Source: Acidobacteriota bacterium (GTDB lineage: Bacteria; Acidobacteriota; Vicinamibacteria; Vicinamibacterales; UBA2999). From it: DNA of 64,000 nucleotides. The number at the start of each line of letters is the position of its first letter. The first letter of the stretch is position 1. Of the stretch, positions 16,259 through 24,546 are shown in pieces. A model generated the notes under the pieces. The model was not told where the DNA came from. It saw only the letters and a list, made by a program, of their open reading frames with translations, and ran no database searches. The stretch lies in contig CANKJK010000013.1 in assembly GCA_947482665.1 (NCBI GenBank), positions 30,554-94,553 on the forward strand, read 5' to 3'. Made by a program: the position numbers and the translations under genes.

Positions 16259-18168
16259 CGGCGGCCGGCGCCCCCACCAGCCGCACCCGCTCCACCGTTG
16301 CGGTTGGCATTGCCGCCGCCCGCGCCGCCAAAGCCACCGCCACCCGGAAAGCGCTGGCCGCCGAACGGCATCAGCGGATTACCTGCCCCCTGCGCCTGCG
16401 CCGCCGGCTGCGTCATGCCCGTCACGACGACATCGCCTTCCTGCACCGGGCCGTCCACGACTGCCAGAGCGACGCCGTCGCTGATGCTCACCCGCACGAC
16501 CGCGCGCTCAAGCTTGCCGTCCCGCAGCAGCCACACTGGGCGCACCGTGATCTTTGGAGGTTCAATGGGCGCCACCACGGCTTCGGCCGGCGCGCCGTTT
16601 CGGCCTCCAACCGGTGCGCGGCGCCCGCCCACGAGCGGCGTCGCCGTGCGCGGACCAGCGCCCGGCGGCACAGATCCCGCAGGACCTCCGCCCTCGCGCA
16701 TCCGTTGGCGGAATGCCTCGCGCGCCTCTGGCGTCATGTTCTGCATCCGCTGACGGAACGCGTCACGCTCTTCCGGTGACATATTGCCGAACCGACCGCC
16801 TGGCGCAGACGCGCCTCCACCGCTGCCCCCTGCGCCGCCACGTTCGCTCCCGGAAGCTTCCGGCGCCCCATTGCCGGTCGTCCGACGCTCCTCGCGCATG
16901 CGCTGACGTTCTTCTGGCGACGCATTCTGCATCCGCTGGCGGAACGCGTCGCGCTCCTCGGGCGACAGGTTCGCGAAGCGGCCACCGCCAGAAGCGGCGC
17001 CAGGCGTCGATGGGGCAACCGCTCGGGCACCATCGGTCCCGCCGGTCCCCCCGGTCCCAGCGGAACGCGCAGGCGCCCCACCCGCAGCGGGCGCACCAGG
17101 CGCGGCGGCGGGAGGCGTAGCCCCGCTGGCCGCACCGGCCCCGCCACGTGCGCCACCGGGACCACCGAATCCACCCGCGGGCGCCGGCTGTCCGAGCGAG
17201 GCGAACAGTTCGGGCGTCGGGCGGAACCGCACCGCGGCACTCGGCATGCGCACGACGTTGTCCGCGCGGGAGATTTCGACGGTGACACTGGCCGTCATGC
17301 CCGGCCGCAGCTTCAGCGTGGGATTCGGGACCGTAATGATCGTCGTGTAGCTCACGACGTTCTGCGTGACCACGGGCTGGAGGCGGACCTGCCGCACGGT
17401 GCCGGTGAACACGTCGTCCGGGTAGGCGTCCACCTTGAAGGTGACACTCTGTCCGGCGTGGATGCGGCCGATATCTGATTCGTCAATGGCCGCACTCACC
17501 TGCATCTGCGCCAGATCCTTCGCCAGCACGAACAGCGTCGGCGCCTGCATGCTGGCCGCCACGGTCTGGCCGACATCGACGTTCCTCGAAACCACAATGC
17601 CGTCGATCGGCGCCTTGATGATCGTGTACGACAGGTTCACCTGGGTCTGATTGAGGGAGGCGCGCGCCTGCACGATCTGCGCTTCAGCCGACTTGAGCGC
17701 CGCCTCAGCCTGCCTCGCGGTGCTCTCCGCGGTGTCGAGGTCGGACGCCGCCAGGAGCTGACGGGCCGAAAGCTCCCGCGCGCGCTTGAGCTTGATCTGT
17801 GCATCTTCCACCTGGACCCGCGCGCGGTCACGATCCGCCTGCAGCCGGGTCAGCGTCGCCGAGGCCTGCTCCACCTGGGCCTGAAACAGGGACTGCTCAA
17901 GCTCAGCCACGACCTGGCCCTGGCGAACCTGCGAGTTGAAGTCCGCGTGCAGCGCCTTGATCGAACCGGAGACCTGCGACCCGACCTGGACGGTCGTGAC
18001 AGCTTCCAGCGTGCCGGTCGCCTGCACGGCCTCTACGACATTGCCCCGCGCCAGCGTGGCCGTGATGAGCGCGCTGCTGGCCTCGGCCGGCTTGGCCCTC
18101 CGGTAGTAGAACGTGCCCGCGGCGCCGGCGGCGGCCAGCACACAGAGCGTCACTATCCATTTCTTCAT
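16255..18168 (-). CDS. MacA/HlyD-type efflux adaptor with a long Gly-rich and helical-repeat insert
   Basis: The 637-residue protein is about 200 residues longer than a usual MacA. It has a membrane anchor (4-20), a lipoyl/barrel half at 40-75, a coiled-coil hairpin (about 90-175), and barrel strands to about 310 (KLRPGMTASVTVEISR). An insert of about 220 residues (315-535) interrupts the membrane-proximal domain, which resumes at ITVRPVWLLRDGKLERAVV. The insert holds Gly/Ala/Pro tracts and two copies of a charged helical unit (SPEERDAFRQRMQN, near 398 and 460). The C-terminus is Gly/Asn-rich. AGGAGA precedes the ATG. Confidence 0.9.
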   Translation of the reverse strand: MKKWIVTLCVLAAAGAAGTFYYRRAKPAEASSALITATLARGNVVEAVQATGTLEAVTTVQVGSQVSGSIKALHADFNSQVRQGQVVAELEQSLFQAQVEQASATLTRLQADRDRARVQVEDAQIKLKRARELSARQLLAASDLDTAESTARQAEAALKSAEAQIVQARASLNQTQVNLSYTIIKAPIDGIVVSRNVDVGQTVAASMQAPTLFVLAKDLAQMQVSAAIDESDIGRIHAGQSVTFKVDAYPDDVFTGTVRQVRLQPVVTQNVVSYTTIITVPNPTLKLRPGMTASVTVEISRADNVVRMPSAAVRFRPTPELFASLGQPAPAGGFGGPGGARGGAGAASGATPPAAAPGAPAAGGAPARSAGTGGTGGTDGARAVAPSTPGAASGGGRFANLSPEERDAFRQRMQNASPEERQRMREERRTTGNGAPEASGSERGGAGGSGGGASAPGGRFGNMSPEERDAFRQRMQNMTPEAREAFRQRMREGGGPAGSVPPGAGPRTATPLVGGRRAPVGGRNGAPAEAVVAPIEPPKITVRPVWLLRDGKLERAVVRVSISDGVALAVVDGPVQEGDVVVTGMTQPAAQAQGAGNPLMPFGGQRFPGGGGFGGAGGGNANRNGGAGAAGGGAGRR

Positions 18169-18192
18169 GCGTTCTCCTGGTCCCTCACCGGT

Positions 18193-18224
18193 CTTGATCA
18201 AGGATGACACTGTTATTGACGTCA
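18193..18224. promoter_or_regulatory. Two short palindromes in the adaptor/response-regulator divergent region
   Basis: CTTGATCAAG (18193-18202) and TGACGTCA (18217-18224) are perfect palindromes whose centres are about 23 bases apart. They lie in the 156-base region between the divergent pump operon and the two-component genes. They are candidate operator sites for the adjacent response regulator, although short palindromes can arise by chance. Confidence 0.3.
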
Positions 18225-18324
18225 TGGCGGCACTTGGCGTTTCCCAGACCATGTGAAAAATCCGTGGCACGCGCCCATTTGCGGCCCATTCCCGGGACGA
18301 GACGCCCTAGGATCGACAGCACAG

Positions 18325-19050
18325 ATGACTGGCGCGACAGACTCCCGCACGGCGCTTGTGGTTGAGGACGAACGCAACATCCGCGATCTCGTCTGTCTGC
18401 ACCTCGGCGTCGAGGGCTTCGCCTGCGTCCAAGCGGAGAACGGGCCCGCGGCCCTCGCACTCGCCGGGAGCCAGCGCTTTGATGTCATCGTGCTGGACCT
18501 GATGTTGCCCGGGCTTGATGGCCTCTCGGTCTGCCGGGCCCTCCGTCGCAGCGAACTGAACGCCACGGCACCGATCCTCATGCTGACGGCCCGGCGCGAG
18601 GAGACCGACAAGGTACTGGGCCTGGAAACAGGCGCAGACGACTACCTCACCAAACCATTCGGCGTGCGTGAACTGGTGGCGCGGGTACGAGCCCTCCTGC
18701 GTCGTGCAACACACGCACAGACCGCCCCCGCAGGCGTCAGCGCGGCAAAGCCTATCAACTACCGGCATCTCGCGATGGACCCGGCCCGCCGGCGGGTGAC
18801 CCGTGACGGCGAGGAGGTTGAGCTGACGACGCACGAGTTCGATCTGCTCTACGTGCTGCTCTCACATCCGGGCATCGTCTTCAGCCGGGAGGCCCTGCTG
18901 AACCGCACGTGGAAGGAGAACACCTTCGTCACCGAGCGCAGCGTCGACACGCTGGTGAAGCGCGTGCGGAAGAAGATCGAGCACGACCCGGCCAACCCGG
19001 ACGTGATCGCCACTGTATGGGGCTCGGGCTACAAGGCGACCGATGTCTAG
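18325..19050 (+). CDS. OmpR-family response regulator
   Basis: The 241-residue regulator has a receiver domain with phospho-acceptor Asp58 (FDVIVLDLMLPGLDG), acidic residues at VVEDE and the conserved Lys in DDYLTKPFG. A C-terminal winged helix follows, with LTTHEFDLLYVLLSHPGIVF and a terminal VWGSGYKATDV. It overlaps the downstream kinase gene by eight bases and diverges from the efflux operon, which is its likely target. Confidence 0.95.
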   Translation: MTGATDSRTALVVEDERNIRDLVCLHLGVEGFACVQAENGPAALALAGSQRFDVIVLDLMLPGLDGLSVCRALRRSELNATAPILMLTARREETDKVLGLETGADDYLTKPFGVRELVARVRALLRRATHAQTAPAGVSAAKPINYRHLAMDPARRRVTRDGEEVELTTHEFDLLYVLLSHPGIVFSREALLNRTWKENTFVTERSVDTLVKRVRKKIEHDPANPDVIATVWGSGYKATDV

Positions 19051-20593
19051 GGGACCGGCCTGGTATCGCAGCCTCTACTGGCGCATCGGCGCAGGCCTGG
19101 TGGTGCTGTTCGCCATCATGCTCGTCTCGCAGGGCCTGCTGTTTCTGTACTTCACCTACCCACAGGCCGGGTCTCTGCAGTCGCGAACCCCGGCACAGCT
19201 GGCGGTGCTCGCCGCCACCGAGTTGTCGACGACCCTCGCTCGGGAGCCAAAGACCGACATCGCTGCGTTCGTCCATGGGCAGTTTGATCGCGCGTTCCAA
19301 CCGGTCGTCGTGGCGATGCGCGACGGACAAACGGCAGCGAACCACGAGGGACTGGTGCCCCCGGGATTCCTGGCCATGCTCCGGCGGCAGGCCGCACGCG
19401 GGGCTGTACCGCAGATCGACGGTCCTCGCGGCCCCGCTGGCCGTCCTCCATTCGCGGACCCGGCCGAAGACGAGATACCGGGCAATCGCGACGCGACCTC
19501 CGCGACCGACGGCCGTCCGCGCGGGCCCGGCGGGCCCGGCGGGCGCGGATTCGGTTTCCGGCGCCTGGCGGAGTTTCAGCCGGTCATCGCCAACGGCGAG
19601 ACCGTCGGCCTGGTCGCCGTGCTGCCGGGCCGTCCGCCCTTCACGATGATCCTGCAGGAGGTGGGGCCGACCATGGCGCTCGCCGGGCTCGGTGTCCTGC
19701 TCATCGGCGGCGTCATCATGGCTGTGGTGGTGTTCGGCCCTGCACGACGGCGCCTGCGACACCTGCAGGAAGCCACCGAGACGATCGGGCGCGGCGACTT
19801 TTCCGCCCGTGCGCCTGGCGATGGTGGCGACGAAGTCGCGGAACTGGCTCGTTCGTTTAATCGCATGGCGGATGAACTGGCCGCCCGCGCGGGTGCCCTT
19901 GAGTCCGCCGATCGCGCGCGACGGCAGTTGCTCGCGGATGTCTCACACGAACTCATGACGCCGTTGACGGCGATGCGCGGCTATCTCGAAACGCTGGCGA
20001 TGACGGAACTGGCAATCGATGCCCCCACGCGCGAGCGCTATCTCGGCATCGTGAGCGAAGAGACGCAGCGCATGGAACACATCGTCGGCGATCTGCTCGA
20101 CCTTGCCCGGCTCGAAGGGGGCAGCCCCACCGTTCGCATGGGTGATGTGTCGGTCGCCGCCGTCTTCGAGCGCGTGGCGACCCGGCACGAACGAGAGCTC
20201 CAGCAGCACGGGATCCGGTTGGCACGGACCATCGCCCCGGGGGCCGGGACTGTCACCGGCGACGCCGATCGTCTGGAGCAGGTCCTCCAGAATCTCACCG
20301 GCAATGCCCTGCGGTTCACCCCCGATGGCGGCACGATCACGCTCGACGCCGCCGTGGCGGCCGGCGGCGTGCGCCTCACGGTGCGGGACACCGGGCCTGG
20401 CATTCCAGACGCCCACCTGTCCCTCATCTTCGACCGCTTCTACAAGGCGGACGCCGCACGTCGCGCCACGGGCGGCAGCGGCCTCGGCCTGTCCATCGTG
20501 AAGGCCATCATCGAACGCCACGGCGGCTCGATCACGGCACACAACGACGGTGGCGCCGTGTTCGTCATCACGCTGCCGTCCGCCCGCGCCTGA
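19043..20593 (+). CDS. Membrane sensor histidine kinase
   Basis: The 516-residue kinase has two membrane helices (about 15-37 and 208-235) around a periplasmic sensor region. A HAMP domain follows to about 285. His302 (VSHELMTPLTAM) is in the dimerisation domain, and the ATPase domain has NALRFTPDGGTI, DTGPGIP and GGSGLGLSIVKAI. The sensor region ends in a short Pro/Gly stretch (RGPGGPGGRGFGF) that resembles the low-complexity parts of the neighbouring pump-operon proteins. The partner is the overlapping response regulator. Confidence 0.95.
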   Translation: MSRGPAWYRSLYWRIGAGLVVLFAIMLVSQGLLFLYFTYPQAGSLQSRTPAQLAVLAATELSTTLAREPKTDIAAFVHGQFDRAFQPVVVAMRDGQTAANHEGLVPPGFLAMLRRQAARGAVPQIDGPRGPAGRPPFADPAEDEIPGNRDATSATDGRPRGPGGPGGRGFGFRRLAEFQPVIANGETVGLVAVLPGRPPFTMILQEVGPTMALAGLGVLLIGGVIMAVVVFGPARRRLRHLQEATETIGRGDFSARAPGDGGDEVAELARSFNRMADELAARAGALESADRARRQLLADVSHELMTPLTAMRGYLETLAMTELAIDAPTRERYLGIVSEETQRMEHIVGDLLDLARLEGGSPTVRMGDVSVAAVFERVATRHERELQQHGIRLARTIAPGAGTVTGDADRLEQVLQNLTGNALRFTPDGGTITLDAAVAAGGVRLTVRDTGPGIPDAHLSLIFDRFYKADAARRATGGSGLGLSIVKAIIERHGGSITAHNDGGAVFVITLPSARA

Positions 20594-20753
20594 TCGTCAC
20601 CTGCAGCGGGCGGGTCCCGCGTGACTGTCCACCGCAGGCGACGCAGCCGACGCCATCCACGCCTGAATCCTCGCCTCCGCCAGGGACGATACGCGGCACG
20701 CGGCTTGCTCCACCAGTCGCTGATGCCCACGTGGCATCGAGGAGGATGTCACC

Positions 20754-21536
20754 GTGCCTTGCCGCACATCACTGGTTCTCGCCGCCGCGCTCACGACGCT
20801 GACCGCCGGCACGGCGCTCGCACAACCCGGTGTCCCCATCGTGGGTCCCATCCCGGCGTACCGGCCGGTGCCACACCGCGGACACGCCGCCCAGGAAGGC
20901 GCACTGCGGCTGCGAGTCACGCCGAAGGACGCCGAAGTCTTCGTCGACGGCTATCTGATGGGCATCGTCGACGACTTCGATGGCGCCTTCCAGCGGCTGC
21001 ACGTGGAGGCCGGCCCGCACACACTGGAGGTGTACCGCAGCGGCTTCCGGATCGGGCGGCAGAAGATCTTCGTCGGGCCGCATGCCACGCTCCGCGTGAC
21101 GTACGCCCTGGTGACGCTCGGCCCCAACGACGCGCCGGATCCGCGGCCGGTGGTGAAGCAGGTGGAGGCTCGACGTGAACCACTGCTGGAGGGCGCGGGA
21201 CCTCGCGATCCCCGGCGTGGCCCAGGCCGCCCATGGCCCATGGAGCGCCGTCCTGACACCGATGACCACAGCGGTCCGCGACGCGACGGTCGTGAGCGCC
21301 AGGCCACCTACGGCACGCTGGCCGTGCACGTGCAGCCACAGGGCGCCGACGTGCTCATCGACGGCGAGCGGTGGGATGTGGATCGCGATGGGCGCCTTGA
21401 GCTGCAGCTTGCCGAAGGCCGGCACCGCGTGGAGGTGCGGGCGCGGGGCGCCCGGCCATTCACACAGGAGGTCGAGGTCCGGCGCGGCGAGGTCACGCCG
21501 CTCAATGTGAGCCTCGCGGTGGAGGGTGGACGATGA
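20754..21536 (+). CDS. Secreted protein with two PEGA-type domains
   Basis: The 260-residue protein has a signal peptide cleaved near TALAQ. Two PEGA-like beta-sandwich domains follow: LRLRVTPKDAEVFVDGYLMG (about 43-110) and LAVHVQPQGADVLIDGERWD (about 185-255). The linker is charged and Pro-rich. PEGA domains are common surface-layer or envelope-anchoring modules. The start is GTG with AGGAGG nine bases upstream. The stop overlaps the next start as ATGA. Confidence 0.8.
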   Translation: MPCRTSLVLAAALTTLTAGTALAQPGVPIVGPIPAYRPVPHRGHAAQEGALRLRVTPKDAEVFVDGYLMGIVDDFDGAFQRLHVEAGPHTLEVYRSGFRIGRQKIFVGPHATLRVTYALVTLGPNDAPDPRPVVKQVEARREPLLEGAGPRDPRRGPGRPWPMERRPDTDDHSGPRRDGRERQATYGTLAVHVQPQGADVLIDGERWDVDRDGRLELQLAEGRHRVEVRARGARPFTQEVEVRRGEVTPLNVSLAVEGGR

Positions 21537-22273
21537 ACCGCGTACGTCTGATGGCCGCGGTCGGTGTCGCCCTCCTCGTGGCGGGCGCCCCGGCGATGGC
21601 ACAGACGGCGCCGGCAGGAACCGGGTCGATGGTGGTCGAGCGCGTCCAGAGCGGCTTCACGGTGGCGCCGGTGGTAAAAGCCGGTGACATTGATGGCCTC
21701 ACACACGTGCTGGCCGGCGGAGAGGCCGGCTGGGTGGTCGACCAGACGCTGCTCATCGGCGGCGCCGGCTACGCCATGACCGACGGCGGCCGGAACGAGA
21801 CGCTGGGCTACGGCGGTCTCGTCATCGAGTGGCGGCTGCTTCCGCCCAGTTCCCCGATCCGGTTCGGCGTGAAGGGCCTCATCGGCAGCGGTAGCGCCAC
21901 ACTCGCAACGGACCTGGCCACGCTCGCCTCGCAGCTGCAGCGCGGCATGGACAGCGTGCGCGTGAGCGTCGACGGCCGGCAGATCGGGAACGTGACCGAC
22001 CTGCGCGGGGCCATCGGGGGCCTCGCACCCGGCAGTGCCGGAGGCCGCGTGGGTACGGCGCTCGCCCCTGCCGGTCGCGTCGCGCTGCCACGGATCCTCG
22101 TCCGCGACGACTTCATCGTGTTCGAACCCGAAGTCACCGTCGACATCCGCCTGAGCCACCTGGTCAACGTCTCGGCCGGCGCGAGCTACCGAGTGACCGG
22201 CAATACCGGGCTCCTCGAGGACCGGCTCAATGGTGCGGCGGCCAGTCTGGCCGTCCACTTCGGCGGCTGGTAG
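21533..22273 (+). CDS. Predicted outer-membrane beta-barrel protein
   Basis: The 246-residue protein has a signal peptide cleaved near PAMAQ. The rest has alternating hydrophobic strands typical of a small barrel (GGAGYAMTDGGRNETLGYGG, RFGVKGLIGSG, VNVSAGASYRV) and ends SLAVHFGGW, with a C-terminal aromatic residue as in outer-membrane proteins. ATGA coupling to the PEGA protein suggests that the two act together in the envelope. The family is not otherwise recognised. Confidence 0.65.
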   Translation: MNRVRLMAAVGVALLVAGAPAMAQTAPAGTGSMVVERVQSGFTVAPVVKAGDIDGLTHVLAGGEAGWVVDQTLLIGGAGYAMTDGGRNETLGYGGLVIEWRLLPPSSPIRFGVKGLIGSGSATLATDLATLASQLQRGMDSVRVSVDGRQIGNVTDLRGAIGGLAPGSAGGRVGTALAPAGRVALPRILVRDDFIVFEPEVTVDIRLSHLVNVSAGASYRVTGNTGLLEDRLNGAAASLAVHFGGW

Positions 22274-22378
22274 CCGCGGGGGCGGTCACTGGGAACCCGG
22301 GGGCGCGGCGTCTTACCCGCCGGTTGCCCAGGCCACACGCCAATTGCGGTCCGGGGGTGAGTGCGGGAGAATGGCGGC

Positions 22379-22648
22379 ATGCCCATCTTCGAATTCGACT
22401 GCCGCGGTTGCGGGAATCACTTCGAGCACCTGGTGCTGCCCTGGTGGGAGAACGCGGGTGAGCTGCCAGAGTGTCCCGCGTGCCACAAGCAGGACGTCGT
22501 CAAGGCGCTCTCCATCTGCGCGGTGAGCTCGGAAGGTACACGGCAGAACAACCTGGCCAAGGCCCGGAAGCGGAACAGCAAGATCGTGCAGGAGAAAGAG
22601 ACCGAAGAATTCAAGGAGATGGTCGACCACGCGAACGAGCATCACTAA
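22379..22648 (+). CDS. FmdB-type zinc-ribbon protein
   Basis: The 89-residue protein begins MPIFEFDCRGCGNHFEHLV and has a second pair in CPACHK, so four cysteines form a zinc ribbon as in the FmdB/CxxC regulatory family. The C-terminal half is charged and helical. An in-frame ATG six codons upstream is less likely, since family members start at MPIFEF or MPIYEY. The exact role of the family is unknown. It converges with the next gene, and the two stop codons overlap. Confidence 0.88.
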   Translation: MPIFEFDCRGCGNHFEHLVLPWWENAGELPECPACHKQDVVKALSICAVSSEGTRQNNLAKARKRNSKIVQEKETEEFKEMVDHANEHH

Positions 22649-23088
22649 GAGCTGCCCCGGTCGAAGACGACGCGCCACACGCCATCGTCTTCAAGCCGCC
22701 AGATCGAGTTGAACCGGCCGACGGGCTTCCCGTCCGCGCCGGTCACCGGGCCGCTGGTCAGCGCGAGCCGGCCCGACTCCAGCACTTCCACCAGATCCGG
22801 CGTCCACGAAAAGGGCGCCGCCGGCGCCTCGAAATACCGCCGCCACGCCGCGGCCACCTCCTCACGCCCGCGCAGCACGGTCGCACCGGCGAACACCGCC
22901 TCGCTCGAGAGAAATGTCGTGAAGGCCGCGTGGTCCCGCTGCGCCATGGTCCGGGCGAAGGCTTCCTCACGCGCCCGCACCGTGCGCGTCAGCGTGGCGT
23001 GGTCCTGCGGTGCGGGCCGCCCGGACTGCGCCACAAGCAGGGTGCCGCCCACCATCATCAGCGCGAGGGTCGCTGGCAGATGCGTCAT
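22645..23088 (-). CDS. Secreted SnoaL/DUF4440-like protein
   Basis: The 147-residue protein has a signal peptide (about 1-22). A small alpha+beta domain follows, with REEAFARTMAQRDHAAFTTF, GREEVAAAWRRYFE and PVGRFNSIWRLEDDGVWRVV, as in the nuclear transport factor 2-like DUF4440 family. These proteins bind small hydrophobic ligands, and many are of unknown role. The ATG of MTHLPATL is chosen because the signal peptide starts there. Confidence 0.78.
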   Translation of the reverse strand: MTHLPATLALMMVGGTLLVAQSGRPAPQDHATLTRTVRAREEAFARTMAQRDHAAFTTFLSSEAVFAGATVLRGREEVAAAWRRYFEAPAAPFSWTPDLVEVLESGRLALTSGPVTGADGKPVGRFNSIWRLEDDGVWRVVFDRGSS

Positions 23089-23128
23089 GGTGGTTGACTC
23101 TAATCCATCCGCCGCATTGAATGGCCCT

Positions 23129-24361
23129 ATGCGTTCCCTCGTCCTCTGCCTCCTGTGTCTCGGGATCGGCCTGGCCACGCCTCGCGCGGAGGACTGGCCG
23201 CAGATCCTCGGGCCCGGACGGGACGGCGTCTACCGCGGCAGCGTGAAGATCGCCGACACCTGGCCCGCCGGCGGGCCGCGCGTCGTCTGGAAGAAGACCA
23301 TCGGCGCCGGGCTGGCCGGCCCGGCCGTGTCCGGGGGCCGGCTCTTCCTGCATCACCGTGTGCAGAAGGAGGAGGTCGTCGAAGCCTTCGACGCCCAGAG
23401 CGGAAATCCCGTCTGGCGTTACGCCTACCCCACCGGCTACCGCGATGACTTCGGCTTTGATGAAGGCCCGCGGGCCGTGCCCGTCGTCGCCGGCGGCCGT
23501 GTCTTTACCTACGGCGCCGAAGGGGAACTGACCGCGCTCGATGCCGCCACCGGACAAGTGGCGTGGCACCTCAACGCCATGCAGCAGTTCGGCGTCGGAA
23601 AGGGCTACTTCGGGGCGTCCGGCTCACCGCTCGTCGACGGTGACCGCGTGTTGCTCAACGCGGGCGGCAAAGCAAAGAATGCCGGCATCGTCGCCCTGGA
23701 TGCCGCGACGGGCAAGGTGCTGTGGACGGCGACAAACCACGAGGCCAGCTATTCCTCCGGGACGATGGCGACCATTGGCGGCACGCGACTCGCCGTGTTT
23801 CTGACCCGCGAAGGGCTGGTCGGCCTCGACCCCGCCACCGGCACCGTCCGGTTCCAGCAGCGCTGGCGCGCGCGGTACGCGGCATCCGTCAACGCGGCCA
23901 CGCCGCTCATCACTGGCGATCAGATCTTCATCTCCGCCAGCTACGAGACCGGGGCGAACCTCCTGCGCGTGGGCGCCGCCGGTGCGCTCACCTCGGTATG
24001 GGCCGATGACGACACCCTCTCCAATCACTACGCGACCAGCGTGCTCGTCGACGGCGTGCTCTACGGCTTTCACGGGCGACAGGAGTACAGCCCGAGCCTG
24101 CGCGCCGTCGAGTTGAAGACCGGAAAGGTCCGTTGGAGCGAGGAGAAGTTCGGCGCCGGCACCGTGATGGCCATCGGGAACCGGCTCCTGGTCCTCTGCG
24201 AAGATGGCCGGCTGATGCTCGCGCCGCTCGGCACCCCGACGTTCCGGCCGCTGGCCCGGGCCTCTGTGCTCCCGGCCACCGTGCGGGCGTACCCGGCGTT
24301 TGCCGACGGCCTGCTGTATCTCCGGAACGACCGCACGCTCGTCGCGCTCGACCTGCGCTGA
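23129..24361 (+). CDS. Exported PQQ-type beta-propeller protein
   Basis: The 410-residue protein has a signal peptide and then DWPQILGPGRDGVY, the usual opening of the PQQ-like (Pyrrolo_quin_2) outer-membrane-associated family. Repeats such as VVEAFDAQSGNPVWRY, LTALDAATGQVAWHL and IVALDAATGKVLWTAT are propeller blades with Ala-x-(T/S)-G-x-x-x-W motifs. No quinone-binding dehydrogenase signature is present, so it is probably a scaffold or sensor. It starts 40 bases from the divergent DUF4440 gene. Confidence 0.85.
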   Translation: MRSLVLCLLCLGIGLATPRAEDWPQILGPGRDGVYRGSVKIADTWPAGGPRVVWKKTIGAGLAGPAVSGGRLFLHHRVQKEEVVEAFDAQSGNPVWRYAYPTGYRDDFGFDEGPRAVPVVAGGRVFTYGAEGELTALDAATGQVAWHLNAMQQFGVGKGYFGASGSPLVDGDRVLLNAGGKAKNAGIVALDAATGKVLWTATNHEASYSSGTMATIGGTRLAVFLTREGLVGLDPATGTVRFQQRWRARYAASVNAATPLITGDQIFISASYETGANLLRVGAAGALTSVWADDDTLSNHYATSVLVDGVLYGFHGRQEYSPSLRAVELKTGKVRWSEEKFGAGTVMAIGNRLLVLCEDGRLMLAPLGTPTFRPLARASVLPATVRAYPAFADGLLYLRNDRTLVALDLR

Positions 24362-24546
24362 CCCCCGCCTTGGACACCGGGCCTCGCGCTCCCGGCACCC
24401 GCCTTGCTCCCCTGGGTGACGGGGCGCCGCGTAAGGGTGGCGCACGGCACTTCCAACGGTTTTTTGGCGCAATTCCTGTCTTGGCCTCGCGCGTGGCGCC
24501 TGTGCCTTGGCCGGGGCGCCGACGTGAGGGGACGTTCTACCGACAC

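Noticed and set aside
20594..20753. Small gene between the histidine kinase and the PEGA protein
   Set aside because: The 160 bases contain only short frames without a ribosome-binding site or protein-like composition.
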